Below are positions 7,071 through 16,590 of a DNA stretch of 64,000 nt, piece after piece; position 1 is the first letter of the stretch, and each line of letters begins with the position of its first letter. The notes beneath the pieces are model-generated. The model saw only the letters and a program-made list of their open reading frames with translations, was not told the DNA's origin and searched no databases. A program made the position numbers and the translations under genes. The stretch covers positions 1-64,000 of the forward strand of contig NZ_WOEZ01000245.1 in assembly GCF_013177735.1 (NCBI RefSeq), written 5' to 3'. This DNA comes from Paraburkholderia elongata (GTDB lineage: Bacteria > Pseudomonadota > Gammaproteobacteria > Burkholderiales > Burkholderiaceae).

Positions 7071-9707
7071 ATGGATCAATTCGCCAAAGAGACTCTGCCA
7101 ATCTCCCTAGAGGAGGAAATGCGCCGTTCGTATCTCGATTACGCGATGAGCGTGATCGTGGGGCGTGCGCTTCCCGATGTTCGCGATGGCCTGAAGCCGG
7201 TGCACCGGCGCGTGCTGTACGCGATGCACGAACTGAACAACGACTGGAACCGGGCCTACAAGAAGTCGGCGCGTATTGTCGGCGACGTCATCGGTAAATA
7301 TCACCCGCACGGCGACACGGCTGTCTACGACACAATTGTCCGGATGGCGCAGAATTTCTCGCTGCGCTACATGCTGGTGGACGGTCAGGGCAACTTCGGT
7401 TCGGTCGACGGCGACAACGCCGCGGCGATGCGGTACACCGAGATCCGCATGGCAAAGATCGGCCACGAGCTGCTGGCCGACATCGACAAGGAAACGGTCG
7501 ATTTCACGCCGAACTACGACGGCAGCGAAAACGAACCGGCCATCCTGCCGGCGCGTATTCCCAATCTGCTGATCAATGGCTCGTCCGGTATTGCGGTCGG
7601 CATGGCGACCAATATCCCGCCGCACAATCTCAATGAGGTTGTCGACGCATGTCAGCACCTGCTGAAAAACCCGGAAGCCACGATCGACGAACTGATCGAG
7701 ATCATTCCGGCGCCTGATTTCCCGACCGCCGGCATCATCTACGGCGTGGCCGGCGTGCGCGATGGTTACCGCACCGGCCGCGGCCGCGTGGTGATGCGCG
7801 CGCTCACGCACTTCGAGGAAATCGACCGCGGTCAGCGCATGTCGATCATCGTCGACGAATTGCCGTACCAGGTGAACAAGCGCTCACTTCTGGAGCGTAT
7901 CGCCGAGCTGGTCAACGAGAAGAAGCTCGAAGGCATCTCCGACATCCGCGACGAATCCGACAAGAGCGGCATGCGCGTCGTGATCGAGCTCAAGCGCGGC
8001 GAAGTGCCGGAAGTCGTTCTCAACAATCTGTATAAGGCGACCCAGCTTCAGGACACCTTCGGCATGAACATGGTCGCGCTGGTCGACGGCCAGCCGAAGC
8101 TGCTGAACCTGAAGGAAATGCTGTCGTGCTTCCTGTCGCATCGCCGGGAAGTGCTGACGCGGCGCACTGTATACGAACTGCGCAAGGCGCGCGAACGCGG
8201 TCATGTACTCGAAGGTCTGGCAGTCGCGCTCGCCAACATCGACGAGTTCATCGCAATCATCAAGGCCGCACCGACGCCGCCGATCGCCAAGCAGGAATTG
8301 ATGGCGCGTCCGTGGGATTCGTCGCTGGTGCGCGAAATGCTGTCGCGCGCCGAGACGGAAAATGCGTCTGCCGGTGGCCGTGAGGCTTATCGTCCGGAGG
8401 GTTTGAACCCGTCCTTCGGCATGCAGTCCGACGGCCTCTACCGCTTGTCCGACACCCAGGCTCAGGAAATCTTGCAGATGCGTCTGCAACGCCTGACCGG
8501 TCTGGAGCAGGACAAGATCATCGGCGAGTACCGCGAAGTGATGGCGCAAATCGCCGACCTGCTGGACATTCTGGCTCGCCCGGAACGCATTACTGCGATC
8601 ATCGTCGGCGAACTCACGTCGATCAAAGCCGAATTCGGCGACGCGCGCCGCTCGAAGATCGAGCTGAACGCAACCGAGCTGAACACCGAAGACCTGATCA
8701 CGCCGCAAGAGATGGTCGTGACCATGTCGCATGCCGGTTATGTGAAATCGCAGCCGTTGTCCGAATATAGTGCGCAGAAGCGGGGTGGTCGCGGCAAACA
8801 GGCCACGGCGATGAAAGAAGACGACTGGATCGACACGCTGTTCATCGCGAACACGCACGATCACATTCTGTGCTTCTCGAATCGTGGTCGCGTCTACAGC
8901 GTGAAGGTCTACGAAGTGCCGCAAGGTTCGCGGAACTCACGCGGCCGTCCGATCGTAAATATCTTCCCGCTTCAGGATGGCGAGAAGATTACGGTTGTCT
9001 TGCCGGTAAAGGAATTCTCGGCTGACAAATTCGTCTTTATGGGCACCGCGTTAGGAACTGTAAAAAAGACGCCGTTGGAAGCCTTCAGCCGCGTGTTGCG
9101 CAAGGGTATTATTGCGGTCGGTCTGGATGACGGCGACTACCTGATCGGCGCCGCCATCACGGACGGCCAGCATGACGTGATGCTGTTCTCGGATTCCGGC
9201 AAGGCAGTGCGTTTCGACGAGAACGACGTTCGTCCGATGGGCCGTGAAGCACGTGGTGTGCGCGGCATGCAACTCGAAGACGGCCAGAGCGTGATCGCGT
9301 TGCTGGTGGCCGGCGACGAGCAGCAGTCGGTACTGACTGCAACCGAAAACGGCTATGGCAAGCGCACGCCGATCACCGAGTACACTCGTCACGGGCGCGG
9401 TACGAAGGGGATGATCGCGATCCAGACGTCGGAGCGTAACGGCAAGGTCGTTGCCGCCACGCTGGTGGATCAGGAAGCGCAGATCATGCTGATCACCAAT
9501 ACGGGCGTGCTGATTCGCACCCGCGTATCGGAAATTCGGGAAATGGGGCGCGCAACCCAAGGTGTTACACTCATCAGCCTTGACGACGGGACCAAGCTTT
9601 CAGGTCTGCAACAGGTTGCTGAGGCGGAAACGGATCCAGATGTGGAAGGCGACACCGAAGGTCCTGCCGAAGGCGACAACGGCAGTGAAGACGGTGGTGC
9701 GGCCTGA
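7071..9707 (+). CDS. gyrA: DNA gyrase subunit A
   Basis: This 878-residue type II topoisomerase subunit, with GyrB, introduces negative supercoils. The N-terminal breakage-reunion domain includes the quinolone region HPHGDTAVYDTIVR, with Thr83 and Asp87 by direct count; Thr83 is the usual wild-type residue in Burkholderia, so no resistance change is seen. The catalytic tyrosine is in AAAMRYTEIRMAK. The C-terminal beta-pinwheel carries the GyrA-box-like QKRGGRGKQ. An acidic tail ends the protein. Start is the ATG at 7071. It heads the long co-directional block that runs to hisC. Confidence 0.98.
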   Translation: MDQFAKETLPISLEEEMRRSYLDYAMSVIVGRALPDVRDGLKPVHRRVLYAMHELNNDWNRAYKKSARIVGDVIGKYHPHGDTAVYDTIVRMAQNFSLRYMLVDGQGNFGSVDGDNAAAMRYTEIRMAKIGHELLADIDKETVDFTPNYDGSENEPAILPARIPNLLINGSSGIAVGMATNIPPHNLNEVVDACQHLLKNPEATIDELIEIIPAPDFPTAGIIYGVAGVRDGYRTGRGRVVMRALTHFEEIDRGQRMSIIVDELPYQVNKRSLLERIAELVNEKKLEGISDIRDESDKSGMRVVIELKRGEVPEVVLNNLYKATQLQDTFGMNMVALVDGQPKLLNLKEMLSCFLSHRREVLTRRTVYELRKARERGHVLEGLAVALANIDEFIAIIKAAPTPPIAKQELMARPWDSSLVREMLSRAETENASAGGREAYRPEGLNPSFGMQSDGLYRLSDTQAQEILQMRLQRLTGLEQDKIIGEYREVMAQIADLLDILARPERITAIIVGELTSIKAEFGDARRSKIELNATELNTEDLITPQEMVVTMSHAGYVKSQPLSEYSAQKRGGRGKQATAMKEDDWIDTLFIANTHDHILCFSNRGRVYSVKVYEVPQGSRNSRGRPIVNIFPLQDGEKITVVLPVKEFSADKFVFMGTALGTVKKTPLEAFSRVLRKGIIAVGLDDGDYLIGAAITDGQHDVMLFSDSGKAVRFDENDVRPMGREARGVRGMQLEDGQSVIALLVAGDEQQSVLTATENGYGKRTPITEYTRHGRGTKGMIAIQTSERNGKVVAATLVDQEAQIMLITNTGVLIRTRVSEIREMGRATQGVTLISLDDGTKLSGLQQVAEAETDPDVEGDTEGPAEGDNGSEDGGAA

Positions 9708-9716
9708 TCTGCATCG

Positions 9717-9751
9717 GCAGCTTTCAGTCTCAGTTATTGGTTGAAAGCTGC
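9717..9751 (+). other. Hairpin in the gyrA 3' region
   Basis: A perfect 10-bp inverted repeat, GCAGCTTTCA (9717-9726) and TGAAAGCTGC (9742-9751), lies 10 bp after the gyrA stop. It lacks a T run, so it may be an RNA-stabilising hairpin or a weak terminator. Confidence 0.5.
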
Positions 9752-9830
9752 GCAGGGAACAATGGCGTGTCGGGCCGATACGCATCCCGCGCAGCTCGCA
9801 GTTCAAGTTAATTTCTCTTAGGGAGTAATG

Positions 9831-10433
9831 ATGCAAAAACGATTCAAACAACTGATGTTGCTGGCTGCTCTCGTGCCGACCTTCGCTATGGCTCAAGCTC
9901 TGCAGAGCTCGGCTCCGGCGGCTCCGGCTGCTGCCGCTGCACCGGTTGATCCGGCCAAGCAGGCTGCAATCAAGGACCTGCTGGACGCAATCGACGCACA
10001 GAAGCTCGTTGGCGCAATCGGCAACAGCGCACAGATGCAAGCCAAGCAGCTGGTTCCGGCTATCCTGTCGGACGCCCTGAGCGAAAACAAGACGATGACG
10101 GACAAGCAGAAGCAGGCTTCCGTCCCGGCGCTGCAAAAGAACGCCGTGCCGAAGCTGGTTGACGGCGCAGGCCAGGTATTCGCAACGGACAGCTTCCGTC
10201 AGGACGCAATGCAAGCTCAGTACGACGCTTACGCGAAGTACTACAGCACGTCGGAAATCAAGGATCTGACCGCGTTCTACAAGAGCCCGACCGGCCGCAA
10301 GTTCATCCAGGTGCAAGACCAGGTTGGCCGCGACGTCGTGAATGGCTTGATGCAAAAGTACATGCCGCAATCGATCAAGGCAACGCGCGACCAGGCTGAC
10401 AAGGAAGTCGCTTCGGTCAAGCCGGCTAAGTAA
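9831..10433 (+). CDS. Exported DUF2059 domain protein
   Basis: This is a secreted protein of about 200 residues with a signal peptide ending AMAQA. It is followed by an alanine/proline-rich linker and a DUF2059-type helical domain (DSFRQDAMQAQYDAYAKYY and DLTAFYKSPTGRKF are characteristic). Function is unknown; the family is periplasmic. Two in-frame ATGs occur at 9828 and 9831. The GGGAG at 9821-9825 gives proper spacing only to the second, so I choose 9831. It sits between gyrA and serC, the usual Burkholderia position. Confidence 0.88.
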   Translation: MQKRFKQLMLLAALVPTFAMAQALQSSAPAAPAAAAAPVDPAKQAAIKDLLDAIDAQKLVGAIGNSAQMQAKQLVPAILSDALSENKTMTDKQKQASVPALQKNAVPKLVDGAGQVFATDSFRQDAMQAQYDAYAKYYSTSEIKDLTAFYKSPTGRKFIQVQDQVGRDVVNGLMQKYMPQSIKATRDQADKEVASVKPAK

Positions 10434-10815
10434 ATCGGCTAAATAAGTTGGCTAAATAAGCCAGCTAATTAAGCCCAAAGGTCGAAAGGCTGCGCTGACA
10501 TCGCGCCAGCCGCCGCCAGGCAAGCTATACGGCGTGCTGAGCGGCGTGCCGGGTTTGGCGGGTTGGCGGTGACAATGCGATAATGGCCGTTTGCGCACAC
10601 GCGCAGACGGCCATTTTCTTTTTTGGCGCGAAAATGTTGCCAAATGCGCGTTGCCAAATACGAGTTGTCAAGCACGCGTCGTTAAACTCGCGTTGTCGAG
10701 TTCGCGGCGCTAACTTTGCAGCGGCTGCCGATGCAGCGGCTGCCTTCGCGGCTGCCAGCTTCGCCGATTTTTGCGCGATCTGTTCGTTTTTTGCGCCAGC
10801 TTCCAGGATCTCACG
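10434..10815. other. Intergenic region before serC
   Basis: The 382-bp gap begins with a degenerate near-repeat of GGCTAAATAAG units (10436-10465), contains one strong terminator (10582-10624), and then a stretch of repetitive GCGGCTGCC-like sequence (10720-10760). No gene is supported in it. Confidence 0.6.
10582..10624 (+). terminator. Rho-independent terminator of the DUF2059 gene
   Basis: A long stem AATGGCCGT-TTGCGC / GCGCA-GACGGCCATT closes an ACAC loop and is followed by TTTTCTTTTTT. Confidence 0.9.
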
Positions 10816-11898
10816 ATGCGCGTCTTTAATTTCTCCGCCGGCCCAGCGGCCATGCCCGAAGCAGTGCTGCGTCAAGCAGCCGACGAGATGCTCGATTGGC
10901 AGGGCAGTGGCATGAGCGTGATGGAAATGAGCCATCGCGGCAAAGAATTCATGTCGATCCATGAGGAAGCGCTCGTCGATCTGCGCGAGTTGCTCGAGGT
11001 GCCCGCCAGCCATCGCATCCTGTTCCTGCAAGGCGGCGGCCTGGGCGAAAACGCGATCGTACCGATGAATCTGATGGGCGCGAAAGCGCGCGCGGATTTT
11101 GTCGTGACGGGTTCGTGGTCGCAGAAGTCGTTCAAGGAAGCGCAAAAGTACGGCACGGTGCATCTGGCGGCGAGCGGTCAGACGGCCGAAGGCTTCACGC
11201 GCGCGCCGGCACGCTCGGAATGGCAACTGTCGGACGATCCGGCGTACGTGCATCTGTGCACCAACGAGACGATTCACGGCGTCGAGACGTTCGAGATTCC
11301 CGACCTCGGCGATATTCCGCTGGTGGCGGACGCCTCGTCGCACATCCTGTCGCGCCCGATGGACATCGCCAAATACGGCGTGCTGTTCGGTGGCGCGCAG
11401 AAGAACATCGGCATGGCGGGTGTCACGGTCGTGATCGTGCGCGAAGACATGCTGGACCGCGCGCAAGCGATCTGCCCGTCGGCGTTCGAGTGGAGAACCG
11501 TCGCCGAGAACAATTCGATGTACAACACGCCGCCCACGTACGCGATTTACATCGCGGGGCTGGTGTTCAAGTGGTTGAAGAAGCAGGGTGGCCTTGCCAT
11601 GATGGAAGCGCGTAATCTCGAAAAATCGAAGCTGTTGTACGACGCGATCGATTCGAGCAGCTTCTATCTGAACAAGGTCGAGCGTGGCTCGCGCTCGCGG
11701 ATGAACGTACCGTTTTTCCTCGCCGACGAGTCGCGCAACGAAGATTTCCTGGCCGGCGCGAAAGCGCGGGGAATGGTGCAGCTAAAGGGCCACAAGTCCG
11801 TCGGCGGCATGCGGGCGTCGATTTATAACGCCGTCCCGCTCGAAGGCGTCAAAGCGCTTGTCGAATACATGAAGGAATTCGAACAGCGCAGCGCCTGA
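10816..11898 (+). CDS. serC: Phosphoserine aminotransferase
   Basis: SerC transaminates 3-phosphohydroxypyruvate in serine synthesis and also acts in pyridoxal phosphate synthesis. The conserved start MRVFNFSAGPAAMPE fixes the ATG at 10816, although the frame is open to 10771. Motifs seen: GGLGENA near residue 73 and the PLP lysine in FGGAQKNIGMAG. Length 360 is normal. It begins the serC-pheA-hisC-tyrA-aroA-cmk-rpsA supraoperon characteristic of proteobacteria, linking serine, aromatic and histidine pathways. Confidence 0.97.
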   Translation: MRVFNFSAGPAAMPEAVLRQAADEMLDWQGSGMSVMEMSHRGKEFMSIHEEALVDLRELLEVPASHRILFLQGGGLGENAIVPMNLMGAKARADFVVTGSWSQKSFKEAQKYGTVHLAASGQTAEGFTRAPARSEWQLSDDPAYVHLCTNETIHGVETFEIPDLGDIPLVADASSHILSRPMDIAKYGVLFGGAQKNIGMAGVTVVIVREDMLDRAQAICPSAFEWRTVAENNSMYNTPPTYAIYIAGLVFKWLKKQGGLAMMEARNLEKSKLLYDAIDSSSFYLNKVERGSRSRMNVPFFLADESRNEDFLAGAKARGMVQLKGHKSVGGMRASIYNAVPLEGVKALVEYMKEFEQRSA

Positions 11899-11962
11899 AT
11901 CTGTCAGACATTCAGGCACGCGTATCCTTTCCAGCAGTTACCCGGCAGGGCCGTTTTCACGC

Positions 11963-13045
11963 ATGGACGACGAACTCAATACCCGACTCAAGCCCCTTCG
12001 CGAACGCATCGACGCGCTCGACGCGCAGTTGATCGCGCTTCTCAATCAGCGCGCCGCGGTGGCGCTCGAAGTGGGCGAGGTGAAGAAGCATTTCAACGCG
12101 CCGGTGTTCCGCCCCGAGCGCGAGCAGCAGGTGATTGCGCGCCTGCAGGATATGAGCGATGGCCCGCTGGCCAGCGAGCATATCAGCGCGATCTGGCGCG
12201 AGATCATGGCCGCGAGCCGCGCGCTCGAAAAGAGCATTAAGGCCGCGTATCTAGGCCCGGTCGGTACTTATAGCGAACAGGCAATGCACGAGTACTTCGG
12301 TCAGTCGATCGAAGGTCTGCCGTGCCCGTCGATCGACGAAGTATTTCGCTCGGTCGAAGCCGGCGCAGCCGAATTTGGCGTTGTGCCGGTCGAGAATTCG
12401 ACCGAAGGCGCGGTGTCGCGCACGCTCGATCTGCTGCTGCAAACCCAGCTCACGATCGGCGGCGAACTGGCCTTGCCGATCCACCACAATCTGTTGACGC
12501 TGAGCGGCGGCCTCACCGGCGTGACACGCGTATGCGCGCATGCGCAGGCGCTCGCGCAGTGCCAGGGCTGGCTCGCGACCAACGCGCCGCACCTCGAGCG
12601 TCAGGCTGTGTCGAGCAATGCCGAAGCCGCGCGCATGGCGGCGGACGATCCAACGGTCGCCGCGATCGCCGGCGATCGCGCCGCAACGCATTACGGTCTG
12701 CAGGTCGCGTACGCCCTCATCCAGGACGATCCGCACAACCGCACGCGTTTCGTGATGATCGGCAAGGAGCGCACCGGCGTCAGCGGGCGCGATCAGACGT
12801 CGTTGATCACTTCAGTGGCGAACGAGCCGGGCGCCCTGTTCAAATTGCTCGAGCCGTTGGCCCGCCATAGTGTATCCATGACCCGTTTCGAGTCGCGCCC
12901 GGCGCGCGTCGGCACGTGGGAGTACTACTTCTACATCGACGTCGAAGGCCATCGCGATGAGCCGGCGGTTGCCGCCGCACTCACCGAACTCGGTCAGAAG
13001 GCCGCGTTCCTGAAGATACTCGGCTCGTATCCGCGTGCTCGTTGA
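11963..13045 (+). CDS. pheA: Bifunctional chorismate mutase / prephenate dehydratase (P-protein)
   Basis: Its 360 residues hold three domains: an AroQ-type chorismate mutase (1-90, with LRERIDALDAQLIALLNQRA), a prephenate dehydratase domain (about 95-270, including NRTRFVMIGKER with the catalytic TRF motif), and a C-terminal ACT domain (about 280-355, GALFKLLEPLARHSVSMTRF with the phenylalanine-binding ESRP that follows). It converts chorismate to phenylpyruvate and is feedback inhibited by phenylalanine in the family. It follows serC by 64 bp. Confidence 0.97.
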   Translation: MDDELNTRLKPLRERIDALDAQLIALLNQRAAVALEVGEVKKHFNAPVFRPEREQQVIARLQDMSDGPLASEHISAIWREIMAASRALEKSIKAAYLGPVGTYSEQAMHEYFGQSIEGLPCPSIDEVFRSVEAGAAEFGVVPVENSTEGAVSRTLDLLLQTQLTIGGELALPIHHNLLTLSGGLTGVTRVCAHAQALAQCQGWLATNAPHLERQAVSSNAEAARMAADDPTVAAIAGDRAATHYGLQVAYALIQDDPHNRTRFVMIGKERTGVSGRDQTSLITSVANEPGALFKLLEPLARHSVSMTRFESRPARVGTWEYYFYIDVEGHRDEPAVAAALTELGQKAAFLKILGSYPRAR

Positions 13046-13126
13046 TGTCGGCCCAGGCGCGCGCACGTCGCCTGGGCGCGCCTGTCGCAGGTTCACTTAC
13101 TACTAATTAGTCGTTCGGAGATTTTC

Positions 13127-14239
13127 ATGACAACGTCCTTCGGTCCTTCATATGTGCGCGCGATCGCGCCTTACATCGCCGGCAAGCCGATTTCGGAAGT
13201 GGCCCGCGAGTTTGGCCTCGACGAAGCGACCATCGTGAAGCTCGCGTCGAACGAAAATCCCCTCGGCATGCCGGAATCGGCGCAACGCGCCATGGCGCAA
13301 GCGGCCAGCGAACTCGGCCGCTATCCGGACGCGAATGCATTCGAACTGAAGGCAGCGCTGAGTGAGCGCTACGGCGTGCCGGCCGACTGGGTCACGCTCG
13401 GCAACGGCAGCAACGACATTCTCGAAATTGCCGCGCATGCGTTCGTCGAGAGGGGCCAGTCGATCGTCTACGCGCAATACTCGTTCGCGGTCTACGCGCT
13501 CGCCACGCAAGGCGTGGGTGCGCGTGCGATCGTCGTACCTGCAGTCAAGTACGGCCACGACCTCGACGCGATGCTCGCCGCGATCACTGACGACACCCGT
13601 CTGATCTTCGTCGCGAACCCGAACAACCCGACCGGCACGTTCATCGAAGGCGCGAAGCTCGAAGCGTTTCTCGGCAAGGTGCCGCGTCACGTGGTCGTCG
13701 TGCTCGACGAGGCGTACACGGAGTATCTGCCGGAAGAAAAGCGCTACGACTCGATCGCGTGGGTGCGCCGTTATCCGAATCTGCTGGTGTCGCGCACGTT
13801 CTCGAAGGCGTTTGGTCTCGCGGGCTTGCGTGTCGGCTTCGCCATTGCGCAGCCTGAGTTGACCGATCTGCTGAACCGCCTGCGTCAGCCGTTCAACGTG
13901 AACACGCTGGCGCAAGCCGCGGCGATCGCAGCGCTGAACGACAAGGCGTTTCTGGAAAAGAGCGCGGCCTTGAATGCGCAAGGCTATCGCCTCCTGACGG
14001 AAGCGTTCGATAAACTCGGCCTGGAGTACGTGCCGTCGGACGGCAACTTCGTGTTAGTGCGCGTCGGCAACGATGATGCAGCGGGCAACCGCGTCAACCT
14101 CGAGTTGCTGAAGCAGGGCGTGATCGTTCGCCCGGTTGGCAACTACGGTTTGCCGCAATGGCTGCGCATCACGATCGGCCTGCCGGAAGAAAACGAGGCG
14201 TTCCTCGTGGCGCTCGAAAAGACGCTCGCTACCGCGTAA
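13127..14239 (+). CDS. hisC: Histidinol-phosphate aminotransferase
   Basis: This class II PLP aminotransferase of 370 residues has the HisC signatures LASNENPLG near residue 39 and the PLP lysine in SRTFSKAFGLAGLRVG. Within the aromatic supraoperon the paralogue is often called HisC2 and may also transaminate aromatic keto acids such as phenylpyruvate or prephenate, so it may serve phenylalanine/tyrosine synthesis here (inference). A terminator-like hairpin follows, directly before tyrA. Confidence 0.95.
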   Translation: MTTSFGPSYVRAIAPYIAGKPISEVAREFGLDEATIVKLASNENPLGMPESAQRAMAQAASELGRYPDANAFELKAALSERYGVPADWVTLGNGSNDILEIAAHAFVERGQSIVYAQYSFAVYALATQGVGARAIVVPAVKYGHDLDAMLAAITDDTRLIFVANPNNPTGTFIEGAKLEAFLGKVPRHVVVVLDEAYTEYLPEEKRYDSIAWVRRYPNLLVSRTFSKAFGLAGLRVGFAIAQPELTDLLNRLRQPFNVNTLAQAAAIAALNDKAFLEKSAALNAQGYRLLTEAFDKLGLEYVPSDGNFVLVRVGNDDAAGNRVNLELLKQGVIVRPVGNYGLPQWLRITIGLPEENEAFLVALEKTLATA

Positions 14240-14256
14240 GCGGTTGACCTTGACCC

Positions 14257-14288
14257 GCGCGCCTCACTTTACGAAAGGCGCGCTTTTT
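14257..14288 (+). terminator. Terminator- or attenuator-like hairpin between hisC and tyrA
   Basis: Arms GCGCGCCT (14257-14264) and AGGCGCGC (14276-14283) are followed by TTTTTC, ending two bases before the annotated tyrA GTG. It is either the hisC terminator or a read-through control point for tyrA. Confidence 0.75.
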
Positions 14289-14290
14289 CT

Positions 14291-15232
14291 GTGACCGACG
14301 TGGCCGCGTTCTCTTTTAACAAACTGGTGATTTTCGGTGTCGGCCTGATCGGCGGATCGCTCGCTCGCGCGTTGCGCGAGCGGGGTGAGGCGGCAGGCGC
14401 TCGCACGGTGATCGGTGTCGGGCGTTCGTCCGCGTCGACGGCGCGCGCGCTGGAGTTGGGTGTGATCGACGAATCCGCGGCATTGAACGACGACGCCGCG
14501 TTGCGTGCTGCGTTGTCCGGCGCGGATATCGTGTTGCTTGCCGCGCCCGTCGCGCAGACACAACCGCTGCTCGAACGCATTGCGCCGTTTCTTGACGCAA
14601 GCACGATCGTCACCGATGCCGGCAGCACCAAGTCCGACGTGGTTGCGTCCGCGCGCGCGGCGCTCGGCGCGCGCATCGGCCAGTTCGTGCCGGGACATCC
14701 GATTGCCGGCCGTGAGGCGAGCGGCCCGGATGCGGCGTTGCCCGATCTGTACGTGAATCGCAATGTCGTGTTGTGCCCGCTGCGGGAAAACGCGCCGGAA
14801 GCGGTCGAGCGCGTTGCCGCGATGTGGCGCGCTACGGGCGCTTGCGTGCGGGACATGACGCCCGAGCAACATGACCGCGTGCTCGCATCGGTCAGCCATT
14901 TGCCGCACGTTTTGTCTTTCGCGCTGGTCGAGCAGATTCTCAACTCGCCCGACGCCGCGCTGAAATTCTCATTCGCCGCCGGCGGTTTCCGCGACTTCAC
15001 ACGCATCGCTGCGTCGAGCCCGGAAATGTGGCGTGACGTGTGCGTGGCGAATCGCGCAGCGCTGCTCGACGAACTCGATGCGTACACGGCGGTGCTCGCA
15101 CGCCTGCGCGCGGCGATCGAAGCCGCCGACGGCGCCGCGCTTGAAGCCGTGTTCGCGCGCTCGCGCGTCGCGCGCAGCGAATGGCAGGAACAGCGCACTG
15201 CCGGGACCACCCTCGGCGACGCCTCGAAATAA
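14291..15232 (+). CDS. tyrA: Prephenate dehydrogenase
   Basis: TyrA oxidatively decarboxylates prephenate to 4-hydroxyphenylpyruvate for tyrosine. The Rossmann motif is LVIFGVGLIGGSLARAL (residues about 13-29), followed by VTDAGSTKSDV and the GHPIAGREASG loop of the family. Length is 313 residues and there is no ACT domain. The GTG at 14291 gives the family's usual N-terminus but has no ribosome binding site because the bases before it belong to the terminator-like hairpin. aroA follows after 18 bp. Confidence 0.95.
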   Translation: MTDVAAFSFNKLVIFGVGLIGGSLARALRERGEAAGARTVIGVGRSSASTARALELGVIDESAALNDDAALRAALSGADIVLLAAPVAQTQPLLERIAPFLDASTIVTDAGSTKSDVVASARAALGARIGQFVPGHPIAGREASGPDAALPDLYVNRNVVLCPLRENAPEAVERVAAMWRATGACVRDMTPEQHDRVLASVSHLPHVLSFALVEQILNSPDAALKFSFAAGGFRDFTRIAASSPEMWRDVCVANRAALLDELDAYTAVLARLRAAIEAADGAALEAVFARSRVARSEWQEQRTAGTTLGDASK

Positions 15233-15250
15233 CCGGAACTGGACTCAATC

Positions 15251-16555
15251 ATGGAATTCCTCGATCTCGGACCATTTTCTCGTGCGTCCGGCACGGTTCG
15301 TTTGCCCGGTTCGAAAAGCATTTCGAATCGGGTGCTGCTGCTCGCGGCGCTCGCCGAAGGCGAAACGACGATCACGAACCTGCTCGACTCCGACGACACC
15401 CGCGTGATGCTCGACGCGCTCGAAAAGCTCGGCGTGCGTCTGAAGCGGGAAGGCGACACCTGTGTCGTGACCGGCACGCGTGGCGCGTTCACGGCGCGCA
15501 CGGCCGATCTGTTTCTCGGCAACGCCGGCACGGCCGTGCGTCCGCTGACCGCGGCACTGGCGGTGAATGGTGGCGACTATCGTATTCACGGCGTGCCCCG
15601 CATGCACGAGCGGCCGATCGGTGATCTGGTCGACGGCTTGCGGCAGATCGGCGCGAAGATCGACTACGAAGAGAATGAAGGCTATCCGCCGCTGCGGATT
15701 CGCCCGGCGCAAATCACCGCCGACGCACCGATCCGCGTGCGCGGCGATGTGTCGAGCCAGTTCCTGACTTCGCTGCTGATGACGTTGCCGCTGTTGCGCA
15801 CGGAAAGCGGCGTGAGCACCGTGCAGGTGGACGGCGAGCTGATCTCGAAGCCGTACATCGAGATCACGATCAAGCTGATGGAGCGCTTCGGCATCAAGGT
15901 CGAGCGTAACGGCTGGCACCAGTTCGTCGTGCCGGCGGGGCAGCGCTATCAATCGCCGGGCACGATCATGGTGGAAGGCGACGCGTCGTCGGCGTCGTAT
16001 TTCCTCGCAGCCGGCGCGCTCGGGGGCGGGCCGTTGCGGGTGGAAGGCGTAGGCCGGTCCAGCATCCAGGGCGACGTCGGTTTTGCCGATGCACTCATCA
16101 AGATGGGTGCGAACCTGCAGATGGGCGACGACTGGATCGAAGTGCGCGGCGTCGGCAACGACAACGGCAAGCTCGATCCGATCGACATGGACTTCAACCT
16201 GATTCCCGATGCCGCGATGACGATCGCCGTCGCCGCGCTGTTCGCGGACGGCACGACCACGCTGCGCAACATCGCGAGCTGGCGTGTGAAGGAAACCGAC
16301 CGGATCGCCGCCATGGCCACCGAGCTGCGCAAGGTCGGTGCGAAGGTGCAGGAAGGCGAGGATTTCCTCGTCGTCACGCCGCCTGAAAAACTGACTCCGA
16401 ACGCCTCGATCGACACTTACGACGATCACCGCATGGCGATGTGCTTCTCGCTCGTGAGCCTGGGCGGCGTGCCGATCCGGATCAACGACCCGAAGTGCGT
16501 CGGCAAGACGTTCCCTGATTATTTCGAGCGCTTCACCGCGCTCGCTCAACCCTGA
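15251..16555 (+). CDS. aroA: 3-phosphoshikimate 1-carboxyvinyltransferase (EPSP synthase)
   Basis: AroA joins phosphoenolpyruvate to shikimate 3-phosphate, the sixth shikimate step. Signatures present: LPGSKSISNRVLLLAAL (residues about 17-33), LGNAGTAVRPL and the second signature around RVKETDRIAAMATELRKVG. Length 434 is normal. It lies between tyrA and cmk on the same strand, 18 and 35 bp away. Confidence 0.97.
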   Translation: MEFLDLGPFSRASGTVRLPGSKSISNRVLLLAALAEGETTITNLLDSDDTRVMLDALEKLGVRLKREGDTCVVTGTRGAFTARTADLFLGNAGTAVRPLTAALAVNGGDYRIHGVPRMHERPIGDLVDGLRQIGAKIDYEENEGYPPLRIRPAQITADAPIRVRGDVSSQFLTSLLMTLPLLRTESGVSTVQVDGELISKPYIEITIKLMERFGIKVERNGWHQFVVPAGQRYQSPGTIMVEGDASSASYFLAAGALGGGPLRVEGVGRSSIQGDVGFADALIKMGANLQMGDDWIEVRGVGNDNGKLDPIDMDFNLIPDAAMTIAVAALFADGTTTLRNIASWRVKETDRIAAMATELRKVGAKVQEGEDFLVVTPPEKLTPNASIDTYDDHRMAMCFSLVSLGGVPIRINDPKCVGKTFPDYFERFTALAQP

Positions 16556-16590
16556 TTCGCTCCTGAATCGACTGACGTGCGACTTTTTCG

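Noticed and set aside
7300..7335. Quinolone resistance change in gyrA
   Set aside because: Thr83 is the normal residue in Burkholderia GyrA and Asp87 is kept.
14269..15531. A 420-residue minus-strand frame opposite tyrA
   Set aside because: Serine/arginine-rich shadow of tyrA and aroA without motifs.
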